Below, in pieces: positions 1-46,095 of a DNA stretch of 64,000 nucleotides. Below the pieces are notes generated by a model. It saw only the letters and a program-made list of their open reading frames with translations. It made no database searches and had not been told where the DNA came from. Positions within the stretch are counted from its first letter, which is position 1, and every line of letters begins with the position of its first letter. The position numbers and the translations under genes were made by a program. Source of the stretch: Harmothoe impar (lineage: Eukaryota; Annelida; Polychaeta; Phyllodocida; Polynoidae); contig OX381705.1 in NCBI GenBank assembly GCA_947462335.1, positions 37,471,570 through 37,535,569 on the forward strand, written 5' to 3'.

Positions 1-189
1 TGATGTTAACTAAAGGAGTGGGCTATGTCAGTACCGGTATATTGCTATAACATCTAATAAAAATCTAACATTTAGCTCTATATCGACTGCATAGTGACAT
101 ACTTATCTACTGGGAGAGAGTGCCATGTCACTCTAAAGTTAAATTTCTCTATGATGACCCCTTTTTCAATAATCTAGGCTACAGTTAGT

Positions 190-905
190 AGGCCTACATT
201 GATAAAATCCATGTATTACACAAGGAAATCAGACAATCTTGAGGTTTTGGTGGCCATCTTGGAATTTTCCAAATTGTAATTTTGATCCAAAATATTGATT
301 CTACACCCTAGATAACCCTAAAATCCATGTATTACACATGGAAATCAGACAATCTTGAGTTTTTGGCAGCCATCTAAGATCTTGGAATTTTCCGAATTGT
401 AATTTTGATCCAAAATATGGATTCTACACCCTAGATAACCCTAGTATCCATGTGTTACACATGGAAATCAGACAATCTTGAGGTTTTGGCAGCCATCTTG
501 GAATTTTCCGAATTGTAATTTTGATCCAAAATACGCATTCCACACCCTAGATAACCCTAAAATCCATGTATTACACATGGAAATCAGACAATCTTGAGTT
601 TTTGGCGGCCATCTTGGAATTTTCCGAATTGTAATTTTGATCCAAAATATGCATTCTACACCCTAGATAACCCTAGTATCCATGTATTACACAAGGAAAT
701 CAGACAATCTTGAGTTTTTGGCGGCCATCTTGACAGCCATCTTGGAATTTTCTGAATTGCAATTTTGATCCAAAATATGCATTCTACACCATAGATAACC
801 CTAAAATCCATGTATTACACACAGAAATCAGACAATCTTGAGTTTTTGGTGGCCATCTTGGAATTTTCCGAAATTGTTATTTTGTTCCAAAATATAGGCC
901 CTATA
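190..905. repeat. Tandem array, about 118-bp unit, six copies
   Basis: Six head-to-tail copies, with the recurring word ATCCATGTATTACACA near 205, 322, 443, 561, 678 and 805. Each unit also carries AATCAGACAATCTTGAG, a CCATCTTGGAATTTTCC block and CTAGATAACCCTA. One unit near 720 has an extra short internal duplication. Copies differ by scattered substitutions, so the array is not freshly expanded. No coding potential is evident. Confidence 0.9.
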
Positions 906-929
906 TTACCCTGTTGATTTAGTGATCTA

Positions 930-1345
930 CCTTCGTCACCCATGCAGTGCTAATAGGCCTAGACCCTCACACTTGACTAGCTGACAGCTGCACCCCTCTT
1001 CCCAGTAGGCCTAGGCCCTAACACTTAGACTAGCTAGCTCACAGCTGCACTTCTCTACCCAGTGCTAGTAGGCCTATACTCACACTTAGACTAGCTGAGA
1101 GCTGCGCCCCTCTTCCCAGTGCTAGTAGGCCTATAGCCCCTCATACTTAGACTTGCTGACAGCTGCACCCCTCTTCCCAGTGCTAGTAGGCCTAGCCCCT
1201 CACACTGAGACTAGCTGACGGCTGCACCCCTCTTCCCAGTGCTAGTATAGGCCTAGCCCCTCACACTGAGACTAGCTGCGGACTAGCTGACAGCCGCACC
1301 CCTCTTCCCAGTGCTAGTATAGGCCTAGCCCCTCACACATTAACA
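930..1345. repeat. Tandem array, about 60-65 bp unit, six to seven copies
   Basis: Repeated unit built around GACTAGCTGACAGCTGCACC, then CTCTTCCCAGTGCTAGTAGG and CCTAGCCCCTCACACT. Copy ends are ragged and one copy near 1275 has a partial internal duplication. It lies directly beside the 118-bp array. Confidence 0.85.
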
Positions 1346-1359
1346 TAATACTGAAAGCT

Positions 1360-1700
1360 ATAGCATAGTCCTGGAGACTAGATTTAAAGTCCTGGGGACT
1401 ACCTGATGTAGTCCTAGGGTCTATACATGTAGTCATAGGAACTATTATTTCTAGAACTATGGATCCTATACCACTATGCACAGCCCTTCCAAATATTTGA
1501 ATGTTTGCCTGCATGGTCCTGAGGACTACAGGTGTAGTCTTGAGGACTATAGATGTAGTCCTGAGGACTACCAGCATAGTCCTAGGGACTTCCCAAGACT
1601 GCTATTACCAGAGAGGGGGGGGCGTAGGTGTGTTGATGGCACGGGTCCGACGCGCAGATAACGCGCGTGGCGAGGCATAGTCCTCAGGACTACAGTGGCC
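1360..1700. repeat. Clustered palindromic GTAGTCCTGAGGACTAC repeats
   Basis: At least seven imperfect copies of a 13-17 bp dyad (TAGTCCTNAGGACTA) at irregular spacing between 1366 and 1695. Each unit is self-complementary, so the cluster could form a series of small hairpins or be a multi-site protein-binding region. A short CpG-rich stretch follows at about 1620-1810. Confidence 0.7.
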
Positions 1701-4700
1701 GCAGTAACGCCCCCCGTCAGCTGCCATGCGCCCTGCAGTGATCACATGACGAGCGGAATCACGCAGCAGCCGCCGTCATTTGGGCGGCAGGCGGCAAGGA
1801 AGTAGCTCAGGGTTGGGGAAAAAAGGAATCAAATTGCCAAAATGATTAAAACATTGACTCAGTTGCTGCCGGGGGTGGTTATTCAAGGTGGAATCGATGT
1901 ATTAGGGCCTATTTTGATGGATGGTACTGGAGAAATAACTACCCGCGGCTCGACTTCGCCAAGCTTGCGGTGACAACACTGCCAATTTGGGTGACTAATG
2001 AGACCTCAGCCTCGCACGCACGAGTATTTTCATTAAACTTACAACAGGAGTTATCACCATTTTTAGTAGGGAATACAACAGAACAACAATCGAAATGGTA
2101 CACTACTGAAATCATGTCGAAAATTAGGTTCTCCAAAGTTTCACTTTTTTTTTGGAGAATTTCAGGGTTTTTTCAGTTTTTCAAAGGAATCTCTTATTTT
2201 AGGTGATGAAACTTTTTTTCCCATTTTTTTTGACACATACAGATTTCTGAGGTGTTTTGCAACAGCATGATTTAGCTCAAATACTGAGGGGTGGGCATAT
2301 CTGAAAACCCTGGAGCCAATAGAGGACAGGTTGTAGCCATGGTATGGACAAGCGTTGAAAGGACAGGGCATTTTTCATGGAGTGCAGCAGGGGACGTGCC
2401 CTCCCCCCCCCCCTTTTTGGAAGTCAATACTTTAAATGGTGTGTTCTGGTGCATTTGGCACAAAATATATCATTGCTCCATTCTGTATTTGTCCTCTTTT
2501 ATTGGGACTGCAACATTGTTGTTGGAGGGAAAGGTTTTGAAAAAACAAAGAAAATCTTTACCTCAAATGGTGAAATCTGATGCATTTTGGCACATAGTAG
2601 ACCTACTATGGCTTAGATCTGTGTGCATTCTCTACTATTGGGATGGAAATTATTTTAGAAGGGACAGACCAAACTTTGAAAGATGATACAGGATATGGAC
2701 CTGAAAACACATGTACATGTATAATCAGTGCTAAGGGTAGGGCTGGAAAAAGCTGAGCTAAACATGTTTTTTGGGTACCAGACAGGCCCAGGGTTAGGTG
2801 AGACAAAGGCCAAGGTTGGGTGTCGGAAAGAAAGAGCTTTGGGAACAGAAAGGGTCGGAGGTTTTCCTCTACTTTTCTTGATTTTGAGGGGGGCAGGGCC
2901 TATATATGTGTCTCCCCCCCCCCCCCTCCTGCCACCCCCTCACTAAATCTGCCAAAGGGGTTCACTTCACCAATATGGTCCTAGCAAGAGTCTAGTTGTC
3001 ATCAAAATACCTTTGTTTTCATCAAAATGGCCTAAATCTCAAGAAAATAACCACTATGAACATGCCATTTCAGTTTAGAAATTGGAAATTTTGAAAATAT
3101 TAAAGTCAAATAATGTATTCTGGTGCAATTTAAAAATGTATCATAAATTTGGTTCTAGTAGGACGATTTACAAAATTCTTTCAATTTTGGAAAGCTTGGA
3201 GTCAGGAGGGCATTGTCGCCAATTTCGAGACCAGTGTCGCCATTATTTGGCGCCATGGCGACAGCTGCCCACCCCTGAAATAGTTCACATGATATTGCAT
3301 CAAGGTGTAATAGATAAAGAGAAAAGAGGTCTGCATGAAAAATGTGGGTGACTATAATACCCCCCATACAAAATGCAGCTTTCAGATTTCCACCCTCTCG
3401 ATCCCCCCCAAGTTTATCGCAGTGCTACAAAGAAAATGTACTTGTGCTGTGCTTGAACTAAAAACAGAGACGTTTTTGGGCCTATTTTTTTTCCTACCAT
3501 CTGACAATTTTCCAATCACATCCCTGATAAGAGTGGGCTTGACCTAGTTTCACAGCGTTACAGAGAACATAGCCCACTCTAATAAATAGTTATACGAGTC
3601 ACAAGTTCCTACACTTTATTTTATTTTTTTACAAGTGTAACCGTGTAATAGAGATACATGTCTATATTCAATATGTATATGTATATATATATGCCTTACA
3701 TAATACATCTGCATGTTGAGCGATTATCACTGACGAAATGACGAAAGCAAGATATCCGACTAGAGAACAGGCAGTGTTGCAACTAATGGCATTCTGCAAG
3801 ATGATTGAGGTGGGTTCAGAGCATGAAATATATGTACGGGGAAAATTATTATTTATTTCTCCCAGTGTTCTGTTACATGATGATAAGTCCTTGTTTAAGT
3901 AAACATCACTGTGTGTGTACAGTTTTATATATGTAGCAGATCAATAACTTGTGCAATAAAAACTGACAATACTTTTCCATATCACAGTATACTTATCAAC
4001 ATACATGTAATACTTTCATTTACAGGTATTATCACAGTTAAACACCAGAGACGAGATAATGGACTCTATTAAATATAACGAAACATTCGAAAACAACAGG
4101 GTTGTCTCCTTCGGTATCTGTTTTGCATTCAACATGGTCACTTTGATATTACATTATAATTATTCAGGTTATGACAGCCCTCCTCCCCCTAGTATTACGT
4201 TTAACCCTATGCGTTTTATTCCGCGCCTCATGGCAATAATAATTAGATACAAGATCTTCATTTCATAATTGAGGTACATTATCGAATTGCACTGACATGA
4301 TATAAACTTTTGATTGCTTCGCCATATAACCCATATAATCAACAGTCATTATAACTTTTGGCCCATGTAAGAAATAACCATAGCAGTGTCCTGGATTCTA
4401 ATTATTGAACTACTGGACCATATTTTGTATTTTTAAATGCGTATATATTACATCTCAACAATGGGTTGGTAGTGTTCAATAGGCAGTGGGAATTATGTAG
4501 ACCACGCTGCCCAATACTAAGTACATGGCCAGGGAATGCTCAGTGTAATCCGCGTGCTCCTATTAAACTAATGGTAGGGTGGAGAATGTCCCAATTCCAT
4601 GCGGGCGCCCGAGTTGATGAGAGATAAAAACTGCTGCCGGTTGTGTCATCAGCAGGACTTGCTTCGTCAGCAAAAACCCGAACCAGGTCCTCATTATCAT

Positions 4701-5822
4701 ACCACCTGCAGCAACCTGTATATGTGCATAGAGATGCATAGACAGCTGAATTACTATAAATGTCTGCTATGTAGTCTGCCATTTTGGCAGGATAGCCGTA
4801 GATGTACACCTTACCATCTGGTTTCTCTTTGTCGCCTAATTAAATATAGACCCTAGTCTGAATGCTCATATTGCCCTATATATTATCTACTTATTCATAA
4901 ATAGTATTTAAATATGTGATTTGACCATAAAAGAGCCACGGTGGATGTTTATACGACTATATTTCTGCCCAGTCGTTAATAATAGATCCTATATGTGTAT
5001 CCACAGAATTAAAATATGCTACTGAACTCCTAGCACCATAATGTCATCCCACATAGCGAGATTCCAGAAAAGCTTACACTGACTTTACATAACCACATAT
5101 GAAACAAATAGTTTGATGTGTGTAATAAACACTACCCGAGTTCTCCAGAAATACGTCTGACATATGTACAGAAATACTGTGCACAAGTGGCTTCATTACT
5201 TAATGGGTATGGCAGCATTACAAAACGTGACTCCGTTTCTCAATGAAAACCACACCACCTCATACCATGCAAGGCCTATATTAGGGACGAGTCATTTATT
5301 ACTAACTGGGGGAACACACTGCTATTTTTTCCGTTCTGACCCGCCCGCCCCCAACCCTCCTATAAGCTTTACGCAATCTTGCTCCCCCAAATTAAAAATT
5401 AAATGAGAAATACCCCCCACTTCTAAAATTGCGTATATATATATATATATATGTAGATTTGCCTCCCAACCGAAGGCCTCTCTTTAGTTATGCCCCCTTC
5501 CAATAGCCACGAACCCTCCCGTTCCTACTCCCAGCAGGAAATAAATGACTCATTCCAAATTACAAAACACCATGTATCTAAAACCTTTAAATACCAACAT
5601 GATATTATATTAATCAAAATTTTAGCCAGCGTACTAGTATACTGTAATAGAATACTTATGTTAGATATGTATGATTTCTGAAGCCTAAGCCTGGGTCTTT
5701 TGCAAGTAGAGCCTACCTATGTATATCTTATATAGTTTGTAACTTTCTCTCAAAGTCCAGAGAGCCATAAAGTTAGAATAAATAGGTGCCATTCACTGAG
5801 ATTTCCTAATTACAATTTAGTG
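1701..5822. other. Non-coding flank, no gene recognised
   Basis: Lies 3' of the sirtuin gene. It holds a CpG-rich stretch (about 1620-1810), short poly-C and poly-T runs (2401-2415, 2913-2926), a TA microsatellite at 5434-5452, and only short frames with random-looking composition. I see no domain, splice-supported exon or complete transposon here. Exons of a neighbouring gene cannot be excluded by eye. Confidence 0.6.
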
Positions 5823-5828
5823 TTTATT
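5823..5828 (-). promoter_or_regulatory. Polyadenylation signal AATAAA of the sirtuin gene
   Basis: Reading the minus strand, the stop TGA (5834-5832) is followed by a second TGA and then at once by AATAAA. If used, the 3' UTR would be only about 15-35 nt. No other signal near the stop was needed to explain the gene end. Confidence 0.6.
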
Positions 5829-5831
5829 TCA

Positions 5832-40362
<34,531 letters not shown>

Positions 40363-40650
40363 TGTTGTCAAACACCTCACAGCACTTGACTCCTGGTAAT
40401 ACTGACTCTGTGGCTTTTCGGTGTCATACTGATTATCCAACACTAATAATACTGACACGGATTAAAAGACCTTTCCTTGTTTTTAACTCATAACTTTAGC
40501 GACTGCAGACCGGAAACAACACCATCTAATCTGACCTTTTCGTTAGAGAGTTCCCCGTTGCCATGCAGCAGTGACGCCGAGCCCACAACGTAAACAAACG
40601 CACGTGGACTATCGAGCCATGTCAATACTTGGTTTAGGGACCGTTCAATA
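40363..40650 (-). promoter_or_regulatory. Presumed 5' UTR and core promoter of the sirtuin gene
   Basis: Sequence immediately upstream of the ATG at 40362. It has no TATA box at a plausible distance and is modestly GC-rich around 40560-40600. Assigned by position only; an untranslated first exon farther away is possible. Confidence 0.35.
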
Positions 40651-40653
40651 TTA

Positions 40654-41470
40654 GGGAGTGTTCATTTATTAATTACAGGGGCAGAGATGCCAACATTAGA
40701 GTTTGGGCTTCAGGGACAACAATTTTGGCCACCCAAATTTTGCAAGCGCAGCGCAGCAACTTCGCAAGCGAAGCGCAGCGACCAAACTAGGGGGGTTTGG
40801 GGGCATGCCCCCCCAAGAAAATTTTGAAATTCTACATGTGAAATGGTGCATTCTGAGACATTTTCAGATCTTTTAGGCATATTGATATTCCTCCTACTTT
40901 TGTAGATTTTACCACAAAAATGTGCATCCCTAGTGACCCTACCCTCCAAGAAAATTTTGAAATTTCAGAAGTAAAATGCTGCATTTTGGTGATTTCTTTT
41001 TGACTTTTAATAACTTTGTAACCAGTGGGAGTATCTGAACATATAAGATATCATTTTGTAGCTCTTGATCTGAATTTTCCGGGACACACACCCTTGCGGG
41101 CGGGACACGGGACAGAGGGTCGATTTCCGGGACTGTCCCGGACAATTCGGGACGGTTGGCATCTCTGCAGGGGGGGGGGTGGTGAGATTTCGCGCGGAGG
41201 GGCAAAAAATTTTTACGCCCCCCCTCGAGAGTGCGTGGAACGTTTCGCGCCCCCCCTCGCCGAAGGCGCCGACAATTTTTCGCCCCCCCCCCCCTTTGAA
41301 CTATAGTAATGCGCGGGCTTTTTTGCTAAAAAGGGGCTTACATTTTTACGCCCCCCCCCTCAAGAGGGGTCAGAATTTTTTACGCCCCCCCCTCAGGAGG
41401 GGTCGGAAATTTTTACGCCCCCCCCCCCCAAACCCACCACCCCCCCTGTAAATAATAAATGAACACTCCC
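40654..41470. mobile_element. PIF/Harbinger-like MITE, TTA duplication, with a nested insertion
   Basis: The left TIR GGGAGTGTTCATTTATTA and right TIR TAATAAATGAACACTCCC match, with TTA direct repeats at 40651-40653 and 41471-41473. The interior has poly-C blocks. A second element with GCAGAGATGCCAAC ends sits inside it (about 40681-41168). Confidence 0.85.
40681..41168. mobile_element. Nested TIR element, GCAGAGATGCCAAC ends
   Basis: GCAGAGATGCCAACATTAGA at the left; GGTTGGCATCTCTGC at the right. Inside are repeats of GCGAAGCGCAGCGA type (40741-40785), AAGAAAATTTTGAAATT twice, and GGGACACGGGACAGAGG. No coding capacity. Confidence 0.75.
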
Positions 41471-41473
41471 TTA

Positions 41474-42700
41474 TATGCGGGTGGACCCCTAAAATCGACA
41501 CGGCGACATGGCCATTTCTTAAAATCGACATGCGATATTGACAACCTCAACCGGCCGCGACATGTGACATGCCATAATGGCCATTTCTTAAGATCCTATT
41601 TAAAGATTAGGGGGCCTAGAGGCCAACACTCGTGCCCCGGTAGCCCTAAGAGTAGGGAGTTCGCGTCCGCGTGTTTCTGTGACCCAATCTTAGGTCTTTC
41701 TAGAAGTGGCCTTACAGGGACCCTCCACTCTAAGCACTCTGTTGACCTCAATTTTTCACTTACAAAAATGGCCAGCACCTCATTTTAACCACAAGAGAAT
41801 GGCGGTCACTATGAATACAGTTATTCTGGGAGAAAGTTAAGTATTCTTGGACCAGTGTACACTGAAAGTTTTTTTTCACATGTATCACTTGAAATAATGG
41901 TGAATAATTATAGATTGTTGAAGATTGTACCCAATGGGATGTTGGTTATTGTGTTATTGATCACATATGTGAAATCCAGCTATATCTGGCCAGGCCCAAC
42001 CCCTCCCTGACCTGTTTTGTGGAATTGCATAGGCACTTGGAGCAGTGCACTATCGAAATCAAGATGGGTTATATAAAAACTAGGTCAAGGGTCACTGATA
42101 AATATTCCATCTTATGTAAGGCCTAGATGTGATATGAAAAAATCATCTATTAGTGATGCACAAGTGTTTGAAGCAAGTTCATAAATGATGTAAACAAAAT
42201 AATAAAAACCATCATTTCTAGTAGGGGTTTTATGGATATAGGTCAGGGGTAAATACATCAATGTTAATAAACTGGCTTCATGAACAGGTAAAAGCAGTGT
42301 TGAAATTATCCCTTATGAAGCTCCAAATCATATGGGTAAACATGTATGTTTAATTAGGATTAACCTTACTTGATAGGTCAAAGGTCAATCATAAGTAGGT
42401 CAGAGGTCATGTGGTGCTTACAGGACAGGGTGAACTTGTGGAGCCCATTATGTGTAAAAGATTTCATTCAAAAATATGAAGAAATGGCAGCCTTGATATT
42501 GGTCTGTTTTACATCACAGAAATGCATTCAGCTTAAGCACTGCCTGTATAGCCCCCAAGATTTGATACGTCCATCATGATTTCTCCGGACCTATGAGTGA
42601 TAGGAAGATGAATCAAACAGATCTGAAAAGCTGTCACAATGCTCGATATGGCTATACAAGATTTTTTCTTTTTTACTCAAAATTGAAATTTTATGCAACT
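41474..42700. other. Intergenic, nothing recognised
   Basis: AT-rich single-copy-looking sequence with repeated AGGTCAAGGGTCA/AGGTCAAAGGTCA words (42083-42098, 42377-42390, 42400-42412). These look like direct-repeat nuclear-receptor half sites but may be chance. Confidence 0.5.
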
Positions 42701-42744
42701 CCCTACTACTAGTAAGAGCCCTACCAGAAAGGGTACACGGACTT

Positions 42745-44110
42745 TAGGGACTTGAATTTTAGGCACCCTGCCTTTAGGCACCCTGATTACCGGCCCCCTG
42801 CCTTCAGGCCCTCCGGATCTTAGGCCCCCGGTCTTTTGGCACCCTGGCCATAGGCCCCCTGTCCATAGCCTAGGCCACAACCTGCCATACATCCAACCCC
42901 TATCATACGTCCACAACTCTGTCATACGTCCAACCCCTGTCATACGTCCATTTCACTGTCTCTAACAAATTATTCTGCCCTCCTCCTCACGTCCACTACC
43001 ACTTCTCACATCCACTACCACTTCTCACGTCCACTACCACTTCCTCACGTCCACTACCACTTCTCACGTCCAACCCCCGCCCTCACATCCAACCCCCTCC
43101 TCACGTCCAACCCTTCCCTCACGTCCAACCCCCTCCTCACATCCAACCCCCTCCTCACATCCAACCCCCTCCTCACATCCAACCCCCTCCTCACGTCCAA
43201 CCCCCTCCTCACGTCCAACCCCCTCCTCACATCCAACCCCCGTCCTCACATCCAACCCCCTCCTCACGTCCAACCCCCTCCTCACATCCAACCCTTCCCT
43301 CACGTCCAACCCCCCCTCACATCCAACCCCCTCCTCACTTTCAACCCCCTCCTCACATCCAACCCCCGTCCTCACATCCAACCCCCTCCTCACGTCCAAC
43401 CCCCTCCCTCACATCCAACCCTTCCCTCACGTCCAACCCCCTCCTCACATCCAACCCCCTCCTCACGTGAGGATCATGTAGTGGACGTGAGGAGATGGTG
43501 GTGGACGTGAGGATCAGGTAGTGGACGTGAGGATCAGGTAGTGGACGTGAGGAGATGGTGTTGGACGTGAGGGAGGGGTGTTGGACGTGAGGGAGGGGTG
43601 TTGGACGTGAGGGAAAGGTGTTGGACGTGAGGGAAGGGTGTTGGACGTGAGGGAGGGGTGTTGGACGTGAGGGAAGGGTGTTGGACGTGAGGGAAGGGTG
43701 TTGGACGTGAGGGAAGGGTGTTGGACGTGAGGGAAGGTTGTTGGACGTAAGGGAGGGGTGTTGGACGTGAGGTAAGGGGGTTGGACGTGAGATAAGGGTT
43801 TGGACGTGAGGGAAGGGTGTTGGACGTGAGGGAGAGGTGTTGGACGTGAGGGAGGGGTGTTGGACGTGAGGCAGGGGGTTTGACGTGAGGGAGGGGGGTT
43901 GGATGTGAGGGAGGGGTTGGATGTGAGAGAGGGGTTGGACGTGAGGGATTTGTAAGAGATAGTTTTGGACGTGATGAATTTGAATGAGATAATGGGGTCT
44001 GGACGTATGAAATGGACGTGAGATTTAAATTGTGCCTACAGACCGGGGGCCTGTAGTCAGGGTGGCCTAAAGGCAGGGGGCCCCAGATCCGGAGGGCCTG
44101 TGGGCTGGGG
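42745..44110. repeat. 1.4-kb palindromic minisatellite
   Basis: The left arm is about 25-30 copies of an 18-bp unit TCCTCACATCCAACCCCC (42960-43470). The right arm is about 25 copies of the complementary-type 20-bp unit GTTGGACGTGAGGGAAGGGT (43470-43960). The flanks (CCTTTAGGCACCCTG and CCGGATCTTAGGCCCCC at the left, GGCCTAAAGGCAGGGGGCCC at the right) are also inverted, so the symmetry extends beyond the arrays. Chance minus-strand frames reading DVRRGL repeats are artefacts. Confidence 0.9.
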
Positions 44111-44271
44111 GCCTGTGTTCCGTGGGCCTGTGGGATAGGGGCCTACAGTCAGGAGGGTCTGTGTTCCGGATACCAATAGACGAGGTACCCCCATGTTTGG
44201 CAGGAATATATGGGATAGGTTTTTCTTCTTTTTTTTTTTCTTTTTTTTTGTTTTCTTTTTTTTGGGGGATG

Positions 44272-45189
44272 GGGGGGAGAAAAGCCCAGGTTTCTGCATT
44301 GAAAGGGCCAGCTTATGCTACCAGAAAGGTTCAGAGTTTTCTTTCCCCCTCCTATTTCTTCCCCTTTTCTTCTCTCCTCCCCCCCTTTTTTTATGTGCCC
44401 CTCCCCCCTAAATCTGCCACTGTTCCCCGTCCACCCCGGGTATGAACCACAGTAGGAAACATCAATAGAGTGCACTAGAATGGACCATTTGGCCTCTATA
44501 GATTTTCAGAATTTTCCAGGGGCTTTCCCCCCCCCCTCCCCATACACCCGTAGGTACCCATAGGGAATTTTGGGACCCAGCTCCCCCTGCAAGAAGCTTC
44601 TTTTTGCCCCCCCCCCAAGAAATTGCTGTAAAAGCCTGTAATCCAAGTTATCAAAACGAGGTGGTCATATTCTGGTGGGATCTCAAGGTGGTCATATTCT
44701 GGTGGGATCTCAAAAATTATTTACAGCAATTTTAATCATTGCCACATATGTTGGATGACCCGTAGGGTGTTTCAGAACGAAGATATACGATCAATCGTAA
44801 GAAAGGTGTTTCTGCATTGAAAGGGCCAGCTTATGCTACCAGAAAGGTTCAGAGTTTTCTTTCCCCCTCCTATTTCTTCCCCTTTTCTTCTCTCCTCCCC
44901 CCCCCCCTCTTTTGATGTGCCCCTCTTTTTATGTGCCCCCCTCTTTTTATGTGCCCCTAAATCTGCCACTGTTCCCCGTCCACTAGAAGGGACCATTTGT
45001 CCTCTATAGATTTTCAGAATTTTCCAGGGGCTTGCCCCCGCCTCCCCATACACCCACCCCACCCCATGGGGAATTTTGGGACCCAGCTTCTTTTTGCCCC
45101 CCCCCCCCAAGAAATTGCTGTAAAAGCCTGTAATCCAAGTTATCAAAACGAGGTGGTCATATTCTGGTGGGCCATTTTTGGAATTATAT
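44272..45189. repeat. Local tandem duplication with G/C homopolymer runs
   Basis: A block from TTTCTGCATTGAAAGGGCC through AATTGCTGTAAAAGCCTGTA and ATTCTGGTGGG occurs at about 44291-44695 and again at about 44808-45170. A further 100-bp part (ATCTCAAAAATTATTTACAG and onward, 44700-44808) recurs at 58374-58476, on the other side of the 13-kb LTR element. Confidence 0.85.
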
Positions 45190-45708
45190 TGTAGGTGTTT
45201 CGTATACGTATAACGCGAACACAGGTTCCAAATTCGGTTTGAATGCAACAGGTTTTTATTCGATCACAGCCTCAAAAGTACACGAAGGTTTCTACTCGGT
45301 TCACTTGGTCTTTTAACCATTCGAAGACACACAGGATTCTATCGATAGTTCGGAGTTTAGCAATACCGGACAGTCAGGCCCTGAGCCAGCATGGCTGGTG
45401 CAGGAGCCATAGTGTGGGAGGGGTGTAGGTGCCCCTATCAAAGCGAAGGTACGAAAGGTGTAGGTCAGAGCTCGTCCTGGGACGAACTCCCTGAGGTAGC
45501 CAACCTCGGCCTCTTATATACCCTGAGCGCGGACCAAGCAGTGTCAACGTGGCACTCCTCCGTAGCGCCGTCTGGAGTGCCCTGCCTGGCTCCGCTACCG
45601 GATAACCGAAAGGACATGGCGTAGGTGTTGCCACCTAGTGTCCGTTGGAGGCACTTCCCGCTCTGACTCCACGGACCTATATGTACACGTATTATTCGTG
45701 CCCCTACA
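45190..45708 (-). repeat. 3' LTR of the 13-kb element
   Basis: 519 bp with TGTAGG...CCTACA termini on the plus strand. It is nearly identical to 57786-58311. A TATATA stretch (45516-45521) precedes GCGCGGACC; on the minus strand the coding-sense LTR begins TGTAGGGGCACGAATAATAC. Confidence 0.95.
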
Positions 45709-45722
45709 TCACCCCCACCAGA
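45709..45722 (-). promoter_or_regulatory. Polypurine tract of the 13-kb element
   Basis: On the minus strand the bases just before the 3' LTR read ATCTGGTGGGGGTGA, a short purine-rich primer site for plus-strand DNA synthesis. Confidence 0.65.
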
Positions 45723-45910
45723 TTATACCAAGGGTCGAAATACATCTGATATAATATAATATACTCGAATATAGGAGAATAATATCAGTGTACATGATGA
45801 CAATACTGGGGTACATTCGAAGGTACGAATTACGTTTTACACATACATGTAGAAAGTACAATTTTTAGATTTAGACTGACCTGTCACACCAAACAACACT
45901 TACATATTGT

Positions 45911-46095
45911 GGCGGCAGCGAGCCGCAGCGCTCGCGGGGCGGCGCTTCTTCGCGGGGCCACGGGGCGGCGCCACCATCGCCCTCGCGGGGCGGAGCTTCT
46001 TCGCGGGGCCGCGGGGCGGCGCCACCGTCGCCCTCGCGGGGCCGTCGCCCTCGCGGGGCGGAGCTGCGGGGCGGCGCGCTGCCTATATAGGGCAG
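45911..46095. repeat. GC-rich repeat in the 3' untranslated part of the LTR element
   Basis: Three to four imperfect copies of CGCGGGGCGGCGCCACC, CGTCGCCCTCGCGGGGC and GGAGCTTCTTCGCGGGGCC, highly CpG-rich and able to fold. It contrasts with the surrounding AT-rich sequence. The rest of 45723-47432 is non-coding, with an AACAT microsatellite at 46683-46702. Confidence 0.85.

Noticed and set aside
190..905. CTAGATAACCCTAAAATCC resembling telomeric TAACCC
   Set aside because: Only a single TAACCCTA occurs per 118-bp unit; it is not a run of hexamers, so not a telomere.
43054..43399. Minus-strand ORFs with DVRRGL repeats
   Set aside because: Translations of the 18-bp minisatellite; no other coding evidence.
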